Part shown: one piece after another, positions 8,943 to 15,964 of the stretch | Layout: each line of letters begins with the position of its first letter | Numbering within the stretch: position 1 is the first letter of the stretch | Origin: Clostridiales bacterium DTU064 | GTDB taxonomy: Bacteria > Bacillota > Clostridia > Oscillospirales > CAG-272 | Direction: 5' to 3' | Length of the DNA: 32,215 bases | Assembly: GCA_001513385.1 (NCBI GenBank) | Contig: LFTK01000100.1 | Coordinates: forward strand, 4,340-36,554 | Program-made: the position numbers and the translations under genes | Notes under the pieces: generated by a model | What the model was told of the DNA's origin: nothing | Database searches by the model: none | Seen by the model: the letters and a program-made list of their open reading frames with translations, nothing else

Positions 8943-8972
8943 ATTATATCACGTTATCATATGAGATTTCCA
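8943..8972 (-). promoter_or_regulatory. Probable promoter for DUF1385-prmC
   Basis: On the minus strand TGGAAA (8972-8967), an 18-base spacer and a perfect TATAAT (8948-8943). The expected start site gives a leader of about 45 bases before the ATG at 8890. The -35 matches consensus at only 4 of 6 positions. Confidence 0.5.
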
Positions 8973-9092
8973 TATTAAATAGAATTGCCGGTATGCTGTC
9001 TAATATTTACATTGTGAATATGTGCTCTATACAATATAATCAATGTTTTTAATTACCAAGCTGTTATATCATAATATTTTATTTCCTCGTTA

Positions 9093-9121
9093 TTGACAAT
9101 TGTTAAATGATTATGTATAAT
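9093..9121 (+). promoter_or_regulatory. Perfect consensus sigma-A promoter for the LamG gene
   Basis: TTGACA (9093-9098), exactly 17 bases, then TATAAT (9116-9121). All 12 positions match consensus at optimal spacing, so strong transcription of the downstream surface-protein gene is expected unless a repressor acts at the dyad that follows. Confidence 0.85.
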
Positions 9122-9131
9122 AATGTGTACA

Positions 9132-9145
9132 ACGGGTAAACCCGT
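9132..9145. promoter_or_regulatory. Operator-like dyad just downstream of the LamG promoter
   Basis: ACGGGT-aa-ACCCGT, a perfect 6-base inverted repeat with a 2-base centre. It begins 11 bases after the -10 box, about where transcription starts, a classical position for a repressor site. It could also fold as a small hairpin at the RNA 5' end. Confidence 0.45.
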
Positions 9146-9190
9146 AACGTCAAAGCGGCATTATTCGCCGCAAAAAAATGGAGGATATTC

Positions 9191-10258
9191 ATGAGACGCG
9201 TACTTAGTTTAGTATTTGCGGTCATTATGATTGCAACATTTGCGACTGCCGTTAATGCCGTTAGCAAAGATGACATCCCGCAGGATGGCCTTATCGGCTG
9301 GTTCAAGCTTGATGGTAACCTGAAAAACGAAGTCGAGGGTGGCGAGGACGCCGTTTGGATAGGCCAGAACTTCTCCGAACCCCTTTGGGATGAAGACGAA
9401 TACATCTGGTGGACGGGTGTCGATGGCTACTGCTGGCAATCTGATCAAACCGATGGTATACGTTTCCTTAATCCTGGTAATGAAGGATTCACGATGGCTA
9501 TTTGGTTTATGGATTTAACAGCAGGAAGCTACTCTCCGATACTTTGGTACGGTCAGCAGAATCAAAACCCTGAAAACTGGATTGGTTGCTGGGGTAACAC
9601 CGTAAACCCATACGAAGGCGGTAATGCATGGACTGGCTACGGCCCGTCGCTCGGAAGCAACAATCCTGCAGGTACACGCCCTGAAATTCGTCCTGAAAAG
9701 AGCTTATATGATAAAACCGCAGAAGTTCCGCTTCCGTGGACATTTATCACCATCACATGCATCCCTAACGAAGATGGTGAAACAACAACAACTGAGCTTT
9801 ATCTCAACGGCGAATACATAGGCACAAATACTCAGACACCGAACCCGTATGTTGAAAACTATGAAGAAGCCGGCTGCTACATTTACACAAGCTGCAACTA
9901 CTGGGACCCGGCACTTAATGGTTTTGTTGATGAGTGCTTAATTTACAACAGAGTTCTCTCTGCTGATGAAATAGCTGCTATTTATGCTGCATACGGCACT
10001 CCTCCGACATACGAGGAAATGGAAGAAGTCGACCTTTACGGCAACAACGAGCCTGAAGATACAACCGCCGACACAACAAAGACCGAAGATACAACAAAGG
10101 CTCCCGAAACATCCGATACTCCTGAAACTTCCGGTAGCGAAGATACAAAGGCTGAAGATGAGAAGAAGGGCGGATGCGGTTCCGTTGTTACAGGCGCTGC
10201 TGCTCTTGTCATGACTGTCGTTTCAGTATTCGGCGTTGCCGTTATAAAGAGAAAGTAA
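9191..10258 (+). CDS. Exported LamG/ConA-like domain protein with GGCGS C-terminal anchor
   Basis: A 355-residue exported protein. It has a signal peptide (1 to about 23, ending AVNA), a concanavalin/LamG-like beta-sandwich (about 30-270) recognised from GLIGWFKLDGNL near the start and FVDECLIYNRVLSADEIAAIY at the end, and a Thr/Glu/Asp/Pro linker (about 282-322). The tail has three parts: KKGGCGS (C329), a hydrophobic helix, and KRK at the very end. The LamG fold usually binds carbohydrate or adheres; no catalytic residues are evident. The tail resembles C-terminal protein-sorting signals (short Gly/Cys motif, helix, basic end), so processing at or near the Cys is possible but not shown. GGAGGA precedes ATG 9191 at good spacing. 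The strong promoter suggests high expression. Confidence 0.85.
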   Translation: MRRVLSLVFAVIMIATFATAVNAVSKDDIPQDGLIGWFKLDGNLKNEVEGGEDAVWIGQNFSEPLWDEDEYIWWTGVDGYCWQSDQTDGIRFLNPGNEGFTMAIWFMDLTAGSYSPILWYGQQNQNPENWIGCWGNTVNPYEGGNAWTGYGPSLGSNNPAGTRPEIRPEKSLYDKTAEVPLPWTFITITCIPNEDGETTTTELYLNGEYIGTNTQTPNPYVENYEEAGCYIYTSCNYWDPALNGFVDECLIYNRVLSADEIAAIYAAYGTPPTYEEMEEVDLYGNNEPEDTTADTTKTEDTTKAPETSDTPETSGSEDTKAEDEKKGGCGSVVTGAAALVMTVVSVFGVAVIKRK

Positions 10259-10320
10259 TAATTATAACTGAGAAACAACTATACTTAGTTTTACAGCGTG
10301 ATTCTTAAAGAATTAATGAA

Positions 10321-10349
10321 GCGTCGGAGCAATAGCTCCGGCGTTTCTT
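10321..10349 (+). terminator. Intrinsic terminator of the LamG gene
   Basis: Stem CGTCGGAGC with GCTCCGGCG (one G-U pair), tetraloop AATA, followed by TTTCTTTT. It lies about 60 bases after the LamG stop codon. Confidence 0.85.
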
Positions 10350-10508
10350 TTCCCATTCTTTATAAACTCAATTATCTATACTGCTCATGATATATCCACC
10401 CGCACAAAGCTATGATAGTGCATGATAGCTGGTTAGACTTACTTACAACTCATACGCGGGGGTACATTAAGCGTTTATTATTTTCCCCATGCTTTTATAT
10501 TAAAAGTT

Positions 10509-10553
10509 CGGGCGATAAACAGATAGTATCTGTTTACCGCCCGGCATTTTTTT
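10509..10553. terminator. Long hairpin terminator, probably bidirectional
   Basis: CGGGCG-ATAAACAGAT pairs with ATCTGTTTA-CCGCCCG (16-17 bp, short loop), followed on the plus strand by seven T. On the minus strand it is followed by ACTTTTAAT, about 80 bases after the stop of the 925-residue protein gene, so it can end that transcript too. Confidence 0.78.
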
Positions 10554-10634
10554 AGTGTCAAGTTTTCATAATGAGTGTAACCTAAACACTTAAACAGCTA
10601 CAAGTTAATAGCTTTACCCATCACGATTATTATT

Positions 10635-13412
10635 TTACTCTGCGTCCTTGTCGTTATTACCGCCCTTGCCGCTGTTTTCATTTGTGTTACTGTTACTCTT
10701 ACCTTTTCCCCTGAGCACGAACATATAAAGAGCGGTTGCCACAAGCGCAAGAGCTACTATTGATGTTGCAAGCAGAATAATTGCCAGCGTGCTGTTACCA
10801 TTCTTTTCGCTGCCGTTGCTTTCATCTGATGCATCAGCAGTATCCGTGTCCGTTTCATCGCCTGTATCAACAGCTGCCATCGGTGTCAGGTCAACAGCGG
10901 ATGCGTTTTCAAAGTAAAACTTAATATAGTCAAGTGAACCTGCGAAATACGAATCATCCGCTTCACCGCGTCCGAGGTAATATGCGCTGAATGCGTCAAT
11001 TTTTGATCTTATATCAGCCAGTGAAACACTAAGCTCACTGCACGCTACTCTTTCATCGCCTATTGTCAACGCGCCGACACCATCATATAAAGTGATGATA
11101 ACTTCAACCCATTCTCCCACAGGCATAGCCTTATTTGACGCTATGCGCTGCGTCTTCTCTCCATCAGAGAGTACAAGTTCCGCAACACCGCCCTCACCTG
11201 ACGGAGTAAAGTACATATAAGCACCATTTCCACCGAAGTAAAACACATTACCGCTGGCATCACCGCCATTCCAGAGAACATTCATCTTAATTTGCATATT
11301 GTTCGTATAAAGGACTGATGCGTCAAGCGATATGTACTGCGACTCACCATCAAAGGAGTAAGCGCCATTTTTACCTTCGCTGAACCATGTGGCGCCAAAA
11401 ACGCGGGCATAAGTCGAACTAAACCTTTCTTTTGTCAGCAATCCGTCGTCGTTATCGAATGTATACCCGAGGTAAAGCCCTTTCTCCTGCGGACGTTTTC
11501 TTATATATGCAGTGTTTGTCGATGATAAATAGCCGCATACGGTGCCTTTATTTATTTTAGCGCCGCTGTCGTCATAAAAGTCACCGTCCGCAACAGCCTG
11601 ACCCGAGAGAGAACCGGAACCAAGGCAAAGGGCAAGCCCCTTTGCAATAGAATTATCTGACATGCTGTAATTGCCAAAGACATAGGCACTCTCAATTACC
11701 TTTGCGTTATCGGAAATCTTTGCGCTACCTGATACGATGGCATAATCTCCGATATACGCATTATCAGATACCTTTGCATTGCCCGCAACGATGGCGTAAC
11801 CGGAAACAATAACGTTATCCTTTACAACAGCATTCCCCATGACGACGGCATTGCCCTCAATACGCACGTTGCCGCGAACCTTTGCATTCCCTAAAACCAT
11901 TGCATTCGGCCCGACGTATGCATTTTTATCAACGGATGCTGTTGAAGCAACAAATCCGCCGCCGTTCGGATGAGGTTTTCCTCTGCTATCTCTTTTAATC
12001 GTGCGCGGTGAGGGTTCAGCGCCAGTTATCGTAACTTCAAAAGGATAGCGTGGCTTTTTATCAAACGGAATCGATTCCTCGGATGAGGCATCGTTCCATG
12101 TCGGGATAGTATATTTTACATATTTACTTAAATCGGGCGTTGCAGCAACCGTCAGATAGGCTTCTTTGACACCTTCTGTCGAAACCGTCATCGTCTCACC
12201 ATCACCGAACAGCTTTGAGTAATTCGTGCTGTCATCTGTGACAGTTACTATACAAGCGCGCCAGGCAGCACCATCTTCTTTTATAAGACCGTTAAGTGTT
12301 ACAGTAATTTCATCGCCCGTTATTGTAAGGGGGGTGATAACATACCCCGCCTGCTGCGGTGCTCTTTCTGTGGGAACGGTGTAGACATTTTCTCTGCCCA
12401 GCACAGGCTCAAGCAATGTATAAAACTGCTGCCAGAAAAACTCACCGGACGTAACAAGCGATCTCATCTTTGCAAGATAGTTTTTCTGATTCTTGAAATC
12501 AAGCGTCGCCATGTGTGCGGCGAAATATCCAAGCGTTTCGGAAAGCTCCGCTTCAGCAAGATCCTCTATCATCTTATAAATATATCCGCTCGCAGTGCCG
12601 TTTTGCAAAAGTTTTACAACGAAGTCTTTTCCGTACCCCTCAAGATTGTCGGGGTTTTCCACAAGATATTGAAAGATCGGCCATGCCTCATAATAAGCGC
12701 GGCCATTTGTCGCCGTTAAACTTATGCTGCGCAGATAAAGCGGCGACAGGTCTGTTCTGTATGACTGGTTTGATGTGTAATAATCACTGTAAAGATACTG
12801 CTCACGGAACCAGTTTGCGATAGCTTCATACCACGGACCGAGGTATGGGCTGTTCCCCCAGCTGTTGTAGTTCTGTGCAAAATGGACGCAGTGTCCGAAC
12901 TCGTGAGGTGTTACCCATGATTGTGGCGAAGGCGTCAGGGCATTGACGTCGCACATCATATAAGCATAGCCCTCGCTGTCAATACCTCCGTATGCCCAGC
13001 CGGACTCATACCCCGCAATTCCTGTTCCCATTACAATAAGGTTAACTTTATAATGCGTTTTCTGATCACCGCTTTTTCTTGTGCAAAGCGAAGGCGGCGA
13101 CATTCCCATCTCTTCGATAAAGAGTTTCCAGCATGACTCAAGTATCTCTGCATTTCCCTCAAGCCACTTCTGCGTTATAACCGAATTGTTTTTGTTGCCC
13201 CAGAGAATCTGGAAATGCTCGCTTTCATAAGCGTTATACTTTTCCGCCGATACTACATACCCGTTATCCTTCACGGGGCGAACATGAAAAACCGTATCCT
13301 CCGTTATCGGCGCCGGTTCGTTATCGGCCGCCGTCACGACAACCGGAAAAACACCGGCGAAAATTATAATACACAAAAGGAATGCTGCTACTCTGTATGT
13401 AATACTTTTCAT
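10635..13412 (-). CDS. Svx/AvrXca-like (DUF6055) putative zinc metalloprotease with beta-helix and LamG-like domain
   Basis: A 925-residue exported multidomain protein. Signal peptide (1-28). Metalloprotease-like domain (about 60-340) with HEFGH at 170-174 (HEXXH zinc motif) and a downstream YEAIANWF Glu (E196) as a candidate third ligand. The arrangement resembles the Svx/AvrXca (DUF6055) family; this is recalled, not searched. A beta-domain (about 355-465) follows, then about 15 hexapeptide repeats (495-585, such as NAKVSDNAYIGDYAIV) predicting a left-handed beta-helix, then a LamG-like sandwich (about 645-835), an acidic Asp/Thr linker (847-870), a membrane helix (about 874-900) and a hydrophilic tail. 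It is probably an anchored surface peptidase acting on glycans, glycoproteins or wall material; the substrate is unknown. The ATG at 13412 has only a distant AAGGA upstream. Confidence 0.82.
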   Translation of the reverse strand: MKSITYRVAAFLLCIIIFAGVFPVVVTAADNEPAPITEDTVFHVRPVKDNGYVVSAEKYNAYESEHFQILWGNKNNSVITQKWLEGNAEILESCWKLFIEEMGMSPPSLCTRKSGDQKTHYKVNLIVMGTGIAGYESGWAYGGIDSEGYAYMMCDVNALTPSPQSWVTPHEFGHCVHFAQNYNSWGNSPYLGPWYEAIANWFREQYLYSDYYTSNQSYRTDLSPLYLRSISLTATNGRAYYEAWPIFQYLVENPDNLEGYGKDFVVKLLQNGTASGYIYKMIEDLAEAELSETLGYFAAHMATLDFKNQKNYLAKMRSLVTSGEFFWQQFYTLLEPVLGRENVYTVPTERAPQQAGYVITPLTITGDEITVTLNGLIKEDGAAWRACIVTVTDDSTNYSKLFGDGETMTVSTEGVKEAYLTVAATPDLSKYVKYTIPTWNDASSEESIPFDKKPRYPFEVTITGAEPSPRTIKRDSRGKPHPNGGGFVASTASVDKNAYVGPNAMVLGNAKVRGNVRIEGNAVVMGNAVVKDNVIVSGYAIVAGNAKVSDNAYIGDYAIVSGSAKISDNAKVIESAYVFGNYSMSDNSIAKGLALCLGSGSLSGQAVADGDFYDDSGAKINKGTVCGYLSSTNTAYIRKRPQEKGLYLGYTFDNDDGLLTKERFSSTYARVFGATWFSEGKNGAYSFDGESQYISLDASVLYTNNMQIKMNVLWNGGDASGNVFYFGGNGAYMYFTPSGEGGVAELVLSDGEKTQRIASNKAMPVGEWVEVIITLYDGVGALTIGDERVACSELSVSLADIRSKIDAFSAYYLGRGEADDSYFAGSLDYIKFYFENASAVDLTPMAAVDTGDETDTDTADASDESNGSEKNGNSTLAIILLATSIVALALVATALYMFVLRGKGKSNSNTNENSGKGGNNDKDAE

Positions 13413-13614
13413 TATAAAAGGTGCTTCCTTTCGCAGTTTACCAAAATTCAGTTAACTGTTTAATTAATTATTTGTATTCGTACATGTAAGTTTATGTCTG
13501 TCATTTATTAGGAGCTTTCAGCCAGGACCAATTGCACAAGCAGCAAAAACCTGCTGATAAAACAAGCGCCAAAAGTACTATCATCACTATGTCTTACGTC
13601 TTTATCGCTTTGGC

Positions 13615-13674
13615 TTAGCTTTTTTTATTTATGCGTCCTTTTTCCCTTTTGTGTATAATAAAGTCACAATTCAC
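13615..13674 (-). CDS. Possible leader peptide / small ORF (19 aa)
   Basis: A GTG at 13674 opens a 19-codon frame (MNCDFIIHKREK...KKS) ending in TAA. ACGGAGG lies 10 bases upstream of it, the best ribosome binding site in this long spacer. The ORF is short, basic and not recognised. It would be read from the promoter candidate at 13706-13734 as part of a long leader to the 925-residue protein gene, whose own start has a weak site. It may be a real small protein, a leader peptide, or chance. Confidence 0.3.
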   Translation of the reverse strand: MNCDFIIHKREKGRINKKS

Positions 13675-13705
13675 CTTTAAATATCCTCCGTTTCCTCTTG
13701 TTATA

Positions 13706-13734
13706 ATGCTACATTATTATTGTATAATTGTCAA
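13706..13734 (-). promoter_or_regulatory. Promoter candidate for the Svx-like gene leader
   Basis: On the minus strand a perfect TTGACA (13734-13729), a 17-base spacer, then TAGCAT (13711-13706; 4 of 6 to consensus). It would give a leader of about 290 bases before the ATG at 13412 and would include the small ORF. Confidence 0.45.
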
Positions 13735-14059
13735 TATATTGCCATTACTATATTTCAATTTTCATGGTCTTTATATGATATGTTTTTATAATTGCGCAAG
13801 AAAAAGCGTACAACTTTCCTGTCTAAATGCCACTTGGTAAAGTAAAGAATTAATTGTTTACTCACATCTCACACTATGCTTGAATTTATGCCTTATTTAG
13901 CCTACAATAAGGGTATAATTTGAAAAGTATAATTTTAAAATAAAATGCATAGGGCGTCTTTTCATACACTGATTTATCCTATACATAAATATAGACGTGT
14001 GTACTTTATTTTAAATGGATAAAACTTAATACAAAAAGAAGATTTAGAAAGAAGCTAAA

Positions 14060-15094
14060 ATGAAAGAAAAAAGAATCAACGCAGCAATAAGTTGCAAAAT
14101 ATTAATACTGTGTTCGGTGCTTTTCGCACTTATAATAACGTCAATTGCCGCATGCGGCGCAGATGAAAAAGGTAGCGACACATCCGATACAACGCAAACA
14201 GCAACCGACAGTGCAGTAAAAGACGACGAAAGCACATCCGGAGAAGAAAGCATCGGTACCGATGAAGTAAAAGATACGGATGTAAGAACAGATACTCAAG
14301 ATAACGAAACAACAGAACCAACCCCGGACGAATCTGATGAAAACACTGTCGTTTATGTCGCGCTCGGCGACTCAATCTGCCGCGGTTATGGCTTAGATAA
14401 CGCCGACGTCGAGCGTTATTCTGCCCGACTGAGGGAAATGCTGGCTCTTGATATGCCCTCTTATAACTTTGTCGAATATAATTACGGTGTAAACGGTCAG
14501 ACGAGCACTGAACTTATCGACTATATTTCAAATGGCAACACTCCTATGCTCCGCGGCGCCGACATTGTCACGGTCAGCATCGGTGCGAACAACGTTTTAT
14601 CACCAACAATCGATATGATAGCGCAGTATTCAGTCTTAAGCACCGTAACGGACGAATCACTTCGCAATGCTTCGCTTCCTTCGCTTTTTACAAACTTTAA
14701 AATAAAAACAGACGACGGCATCGCCGACTTCAGCGTTGACTTGCCTAAAATTGTTTCATCGATCCGAGAGTTAGCTCCTGACGCAAAAATCATAATTCAA
14801 ACTATATACAATCCTTACAAATCGCTTGACGATGTGCTTGATTTCGTCGATACAAAAGTCTTAGTCAGGGAAATGTCAGATGAGCTTGTCAGCAGGCTCA
14901 ACAGCATCATAAAGGAAAATGCATCATCACTTGGTTATACGGTAGCGGATGTTTACTCCGCCTTTGCCGACGTTTATGACGTCATAAATGCCGAGTATGC
15001 GGAAAATGAAGCATTTGCCGGTTATGATCCTCATCCGAACAAAAAAGGCCACCAATTAATAGCGGAAACAATATATAGCGTGCTGACGAATTAA
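14060..15094 (+). CDS. SGNH/GDSL-family hydrolase lipoprotein
   Basis: A 344-residue lipoprotein. The N-terminus has a basic start, a hydrophobic segment and a lipobox SIAAC giving lipidated C32. A Thr/Ser/Asp/Glu-rich linker (about 35-95) follows, and then the esterase fold. All SGNH blocks are visible: ALGDSI (nucleophile S105), NYGVNGQT (G143), VSIGANN (N177) and DPHPNKKGH (D323, H325). Family members remove acyl groups from lipids, glycans or other esters outside the cell; the substrate is unknown. The Shine-Dalgarno before ATG 14060 is weak (AGAAAGAAG). The LOG-family gene starts 51 bases downstream and is probably cotranscribed. Confidence 0.92.
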   Translation: MKEKRINAAISCKILILCSVLFALIITSIAACGADEKGSDTSDTTQTATDSAVKDDESTSGEESIGTDEVKDTDVRTDTQDNETTEPTPDESDENTVVYVALGDSICRGYGLDNADVERYSARLREMLALDMPSYNFVEYNYGVNGQTSTELIDYISNGNTPMLRGADIVTVSIGANNVLSPTIDMIAQYSVLSTVTDESLRNASLPSLFTNFKIKTDDGIADFSVDLPKIVSSIRELAPDAKIIIQTIYNPYKSLDDVLDFVDTKVLVREMSDELVSRLNSIIKENASSLGYTVADVYSAFADVYDVINAEYAENEAFAGYDPHPNKKGHQLIAETIYSVLTN

Positions 15095-15145
15095 TAATAA
15101 ACATCACTACAACAAAAAAAAAGAAACAAAACGGAGTATAAATCA

Positions 15146-15694
15146 ATGAATATATGTTTATTTGGCGCGGCAAGCGACGATATAGCAAAGGAATACAAAG
15201 ACGCTGCCTTTGAGCTTGGCACTTTAATAGCTGCCGGCGGACACACTTTAATATTCGGCGGCGGCAACACCGGCGTTATGGGTGCCACTGCGCGTGGAGC
15301 CAAGTCAAAGAGCGGTATTGTCATCGGCGTCGCACCGTATTTTTTCAACCGCGACGGTGTTTTATACGACGACTGCGACGAGCTTATCATCACCGAAACG
15401 ATGCATGAGCGCAAGTCTTTGCTTATTGACCGCTCTGATGCTTTCGTCGTGCTGCCCGGCGGCATTGGTACGTACGATGAGTTTTTCGAGGTGATAGTCC
15501 TGCGACAGCTTGGCCGTCACTCAAAGCCCGTCGCTGTACTTAACACTAAAGGATACTACACGCTGATGCACTCACTATTAGAAAAGACTATCGACGAAGG
15601 CTTTATGACGCCGGAATGCCGCTCAATCTACAGCTTTTTCGATACCCCCGCCCCAATCATTGAGTTTTTTGAGCGCGAGCTTGGCAAAAAATAG
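15146..15694 (+). CDS. LOG family protein (TIGR00730; nucleoside 5'-monophosphate phosphoribohydrolase-like)
   Basis: A 182-residue Rossmann-fold protein with the two signature motifs of the LOG family: GGGNTGVMGA (38-47) and PGGIGTYDE (104-112). MHERK (86-90) lies between them at the expected distance. Characterised relatives cleave nucleoside 5'-monophosphates, releasing a free base and ribose-5-phosphate; bacterial members are often mis-annotated as lysine decarboxylases. It is a soluble cytoplasmic enzyme. CGGAG precedes ATG 15146 at good spacing. The position after the esterase gene suggests an operon without an obvious shared function. Confidence 0.9.
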   Translation: MNICLFGAASDDIAKEYKDAAFELGTLIAAGGHTLIFGGGNTGVMGATARGAKSKSGIVIGVAPYFFNRDGVLYDDCDELIITETMHERKSLLIDRSDAFVVLPGGIGTYDEFFEVIVLRQLGRHSKPVAVLNTKGYYTLMHSLLEKTIDEGFMTPECRSIYSFFDTPAPIIEFFERELGKK

Positions 15695-15777
15695 CCACAG
15701 AACGGGCGAAGAGCGACAAAAAAGCACAATCTCACCCCTTCTCCAAAACGGTATAAAACTAATTGCACCTTTTTATT

Positions 15778-15870
15778 ACAGCCGCCATTTGTTTTGACCT
15801 CTGGCGGCCGCTGTTTTGCCTAAAATTTGGTGGCTCGCCTATTGACCTGACATCTGGCGGCTGTTAAAAT
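15778..15870. repeat. TGGCGGC repeat array with inverted partner, upstream of fumarase operon
   Basis: Three directly repeated heads occur at 26-27-base intervals: TGGCGGC (15802), TGGTGGC (15828) and TGGCGGC (15855). An inverted partner ACAGCCGCCA (15778-15787) lies upstream. That partner is the exact reverse complement of TGGCGGCTGT (15855-15864), and it can also pair with the first copy (a 10-bp stem with a 3-base bulge) or with the second through a G-U pair. TTGACCT precedes copies 1 and 3. Copy 3 fills the spacer of the promoter. It may be an operator array or, in read-through RNA, a set of competing hairpins. Confidence 0.6.
15842..15870 (+). promoter_or_regulatory. Extended -10 promoter for the fumarase-malic enzyme operon
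   Basis: TTGACC (15842-15847), 17 bases, TAAAAT (15865-15870), with the extended -10 TG at 15862-15863. The spacer carries a TGGCGGC element, so a protein bound there would directly control the promoter. Confidence 0.65.
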
Positions 15871-15964
15871 GTCATGGATATAGTAAAACATTTCGCTGCA
15901 GCTATTATTCGTCGCAATAAACATTTAATAAAACCACAAGATAATACGAAAGGTGTCAGTCAAA

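Larger units (their letters stand above)
8891..9190. other. Divergent promoter region
   Basis: AT-rich 300-base spacer that drives the DUF1385-prmC operon leftwards and the LamG gene rightwards. It contains the promoter elements and dyad listed separately, and a small GC hairpin (GCGGC 9155-9159 with GCCGC 9167-9171) just before the LamG ribosome binding site. No gene was seen. Confidence 0.6.
10259..10634. other. Convergent intergenic region
   Basis: 376-base spacer between converging genes with two hairpin terminators (10321 and 10509). Between them lies about 165 bases with no credible ORF. This segment has weak inverted repeats: AGCTAT/ATAGCT around 10409-10430, and CCCGC near 10399 with GCGGG near 10457. 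No convincing promoter was found in it. Confidence 0.5.
13413..14059. other. Long AT-rich divergent intergenic region
   Basis: 647 bases without an accepted gene. It contains a minus-strand promoter candidate (13706-13734), a possible 19-residue minus-strand ORF (13615-13674), a 10-bp palindrome CAGTTAACTG (13449-13458), a small hairpin CAGCA/TGCTG near 13540-13556, and a TATAAT at 13914-13919 that could be a -10 for the SGNH gene, though without a good -35. The 69-codon plus-strand ORF here has no ribosome binding site and is not accepted. Confidence 0.5.

Noticed and set aside
13631-13840. 69-codon plus-strand ORF in the long spacer
   Set aside because: No Shine-Dalgarno, and hydrophobic AT-driven composition; it overlaps the opposite-strand promoter candidate.
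15778-15870. CRISPR-like array
   Set aside because: The repeat heads are only 7 bases, the units are unequal and no cas genes are present; a promoter/operator explanation fits better.
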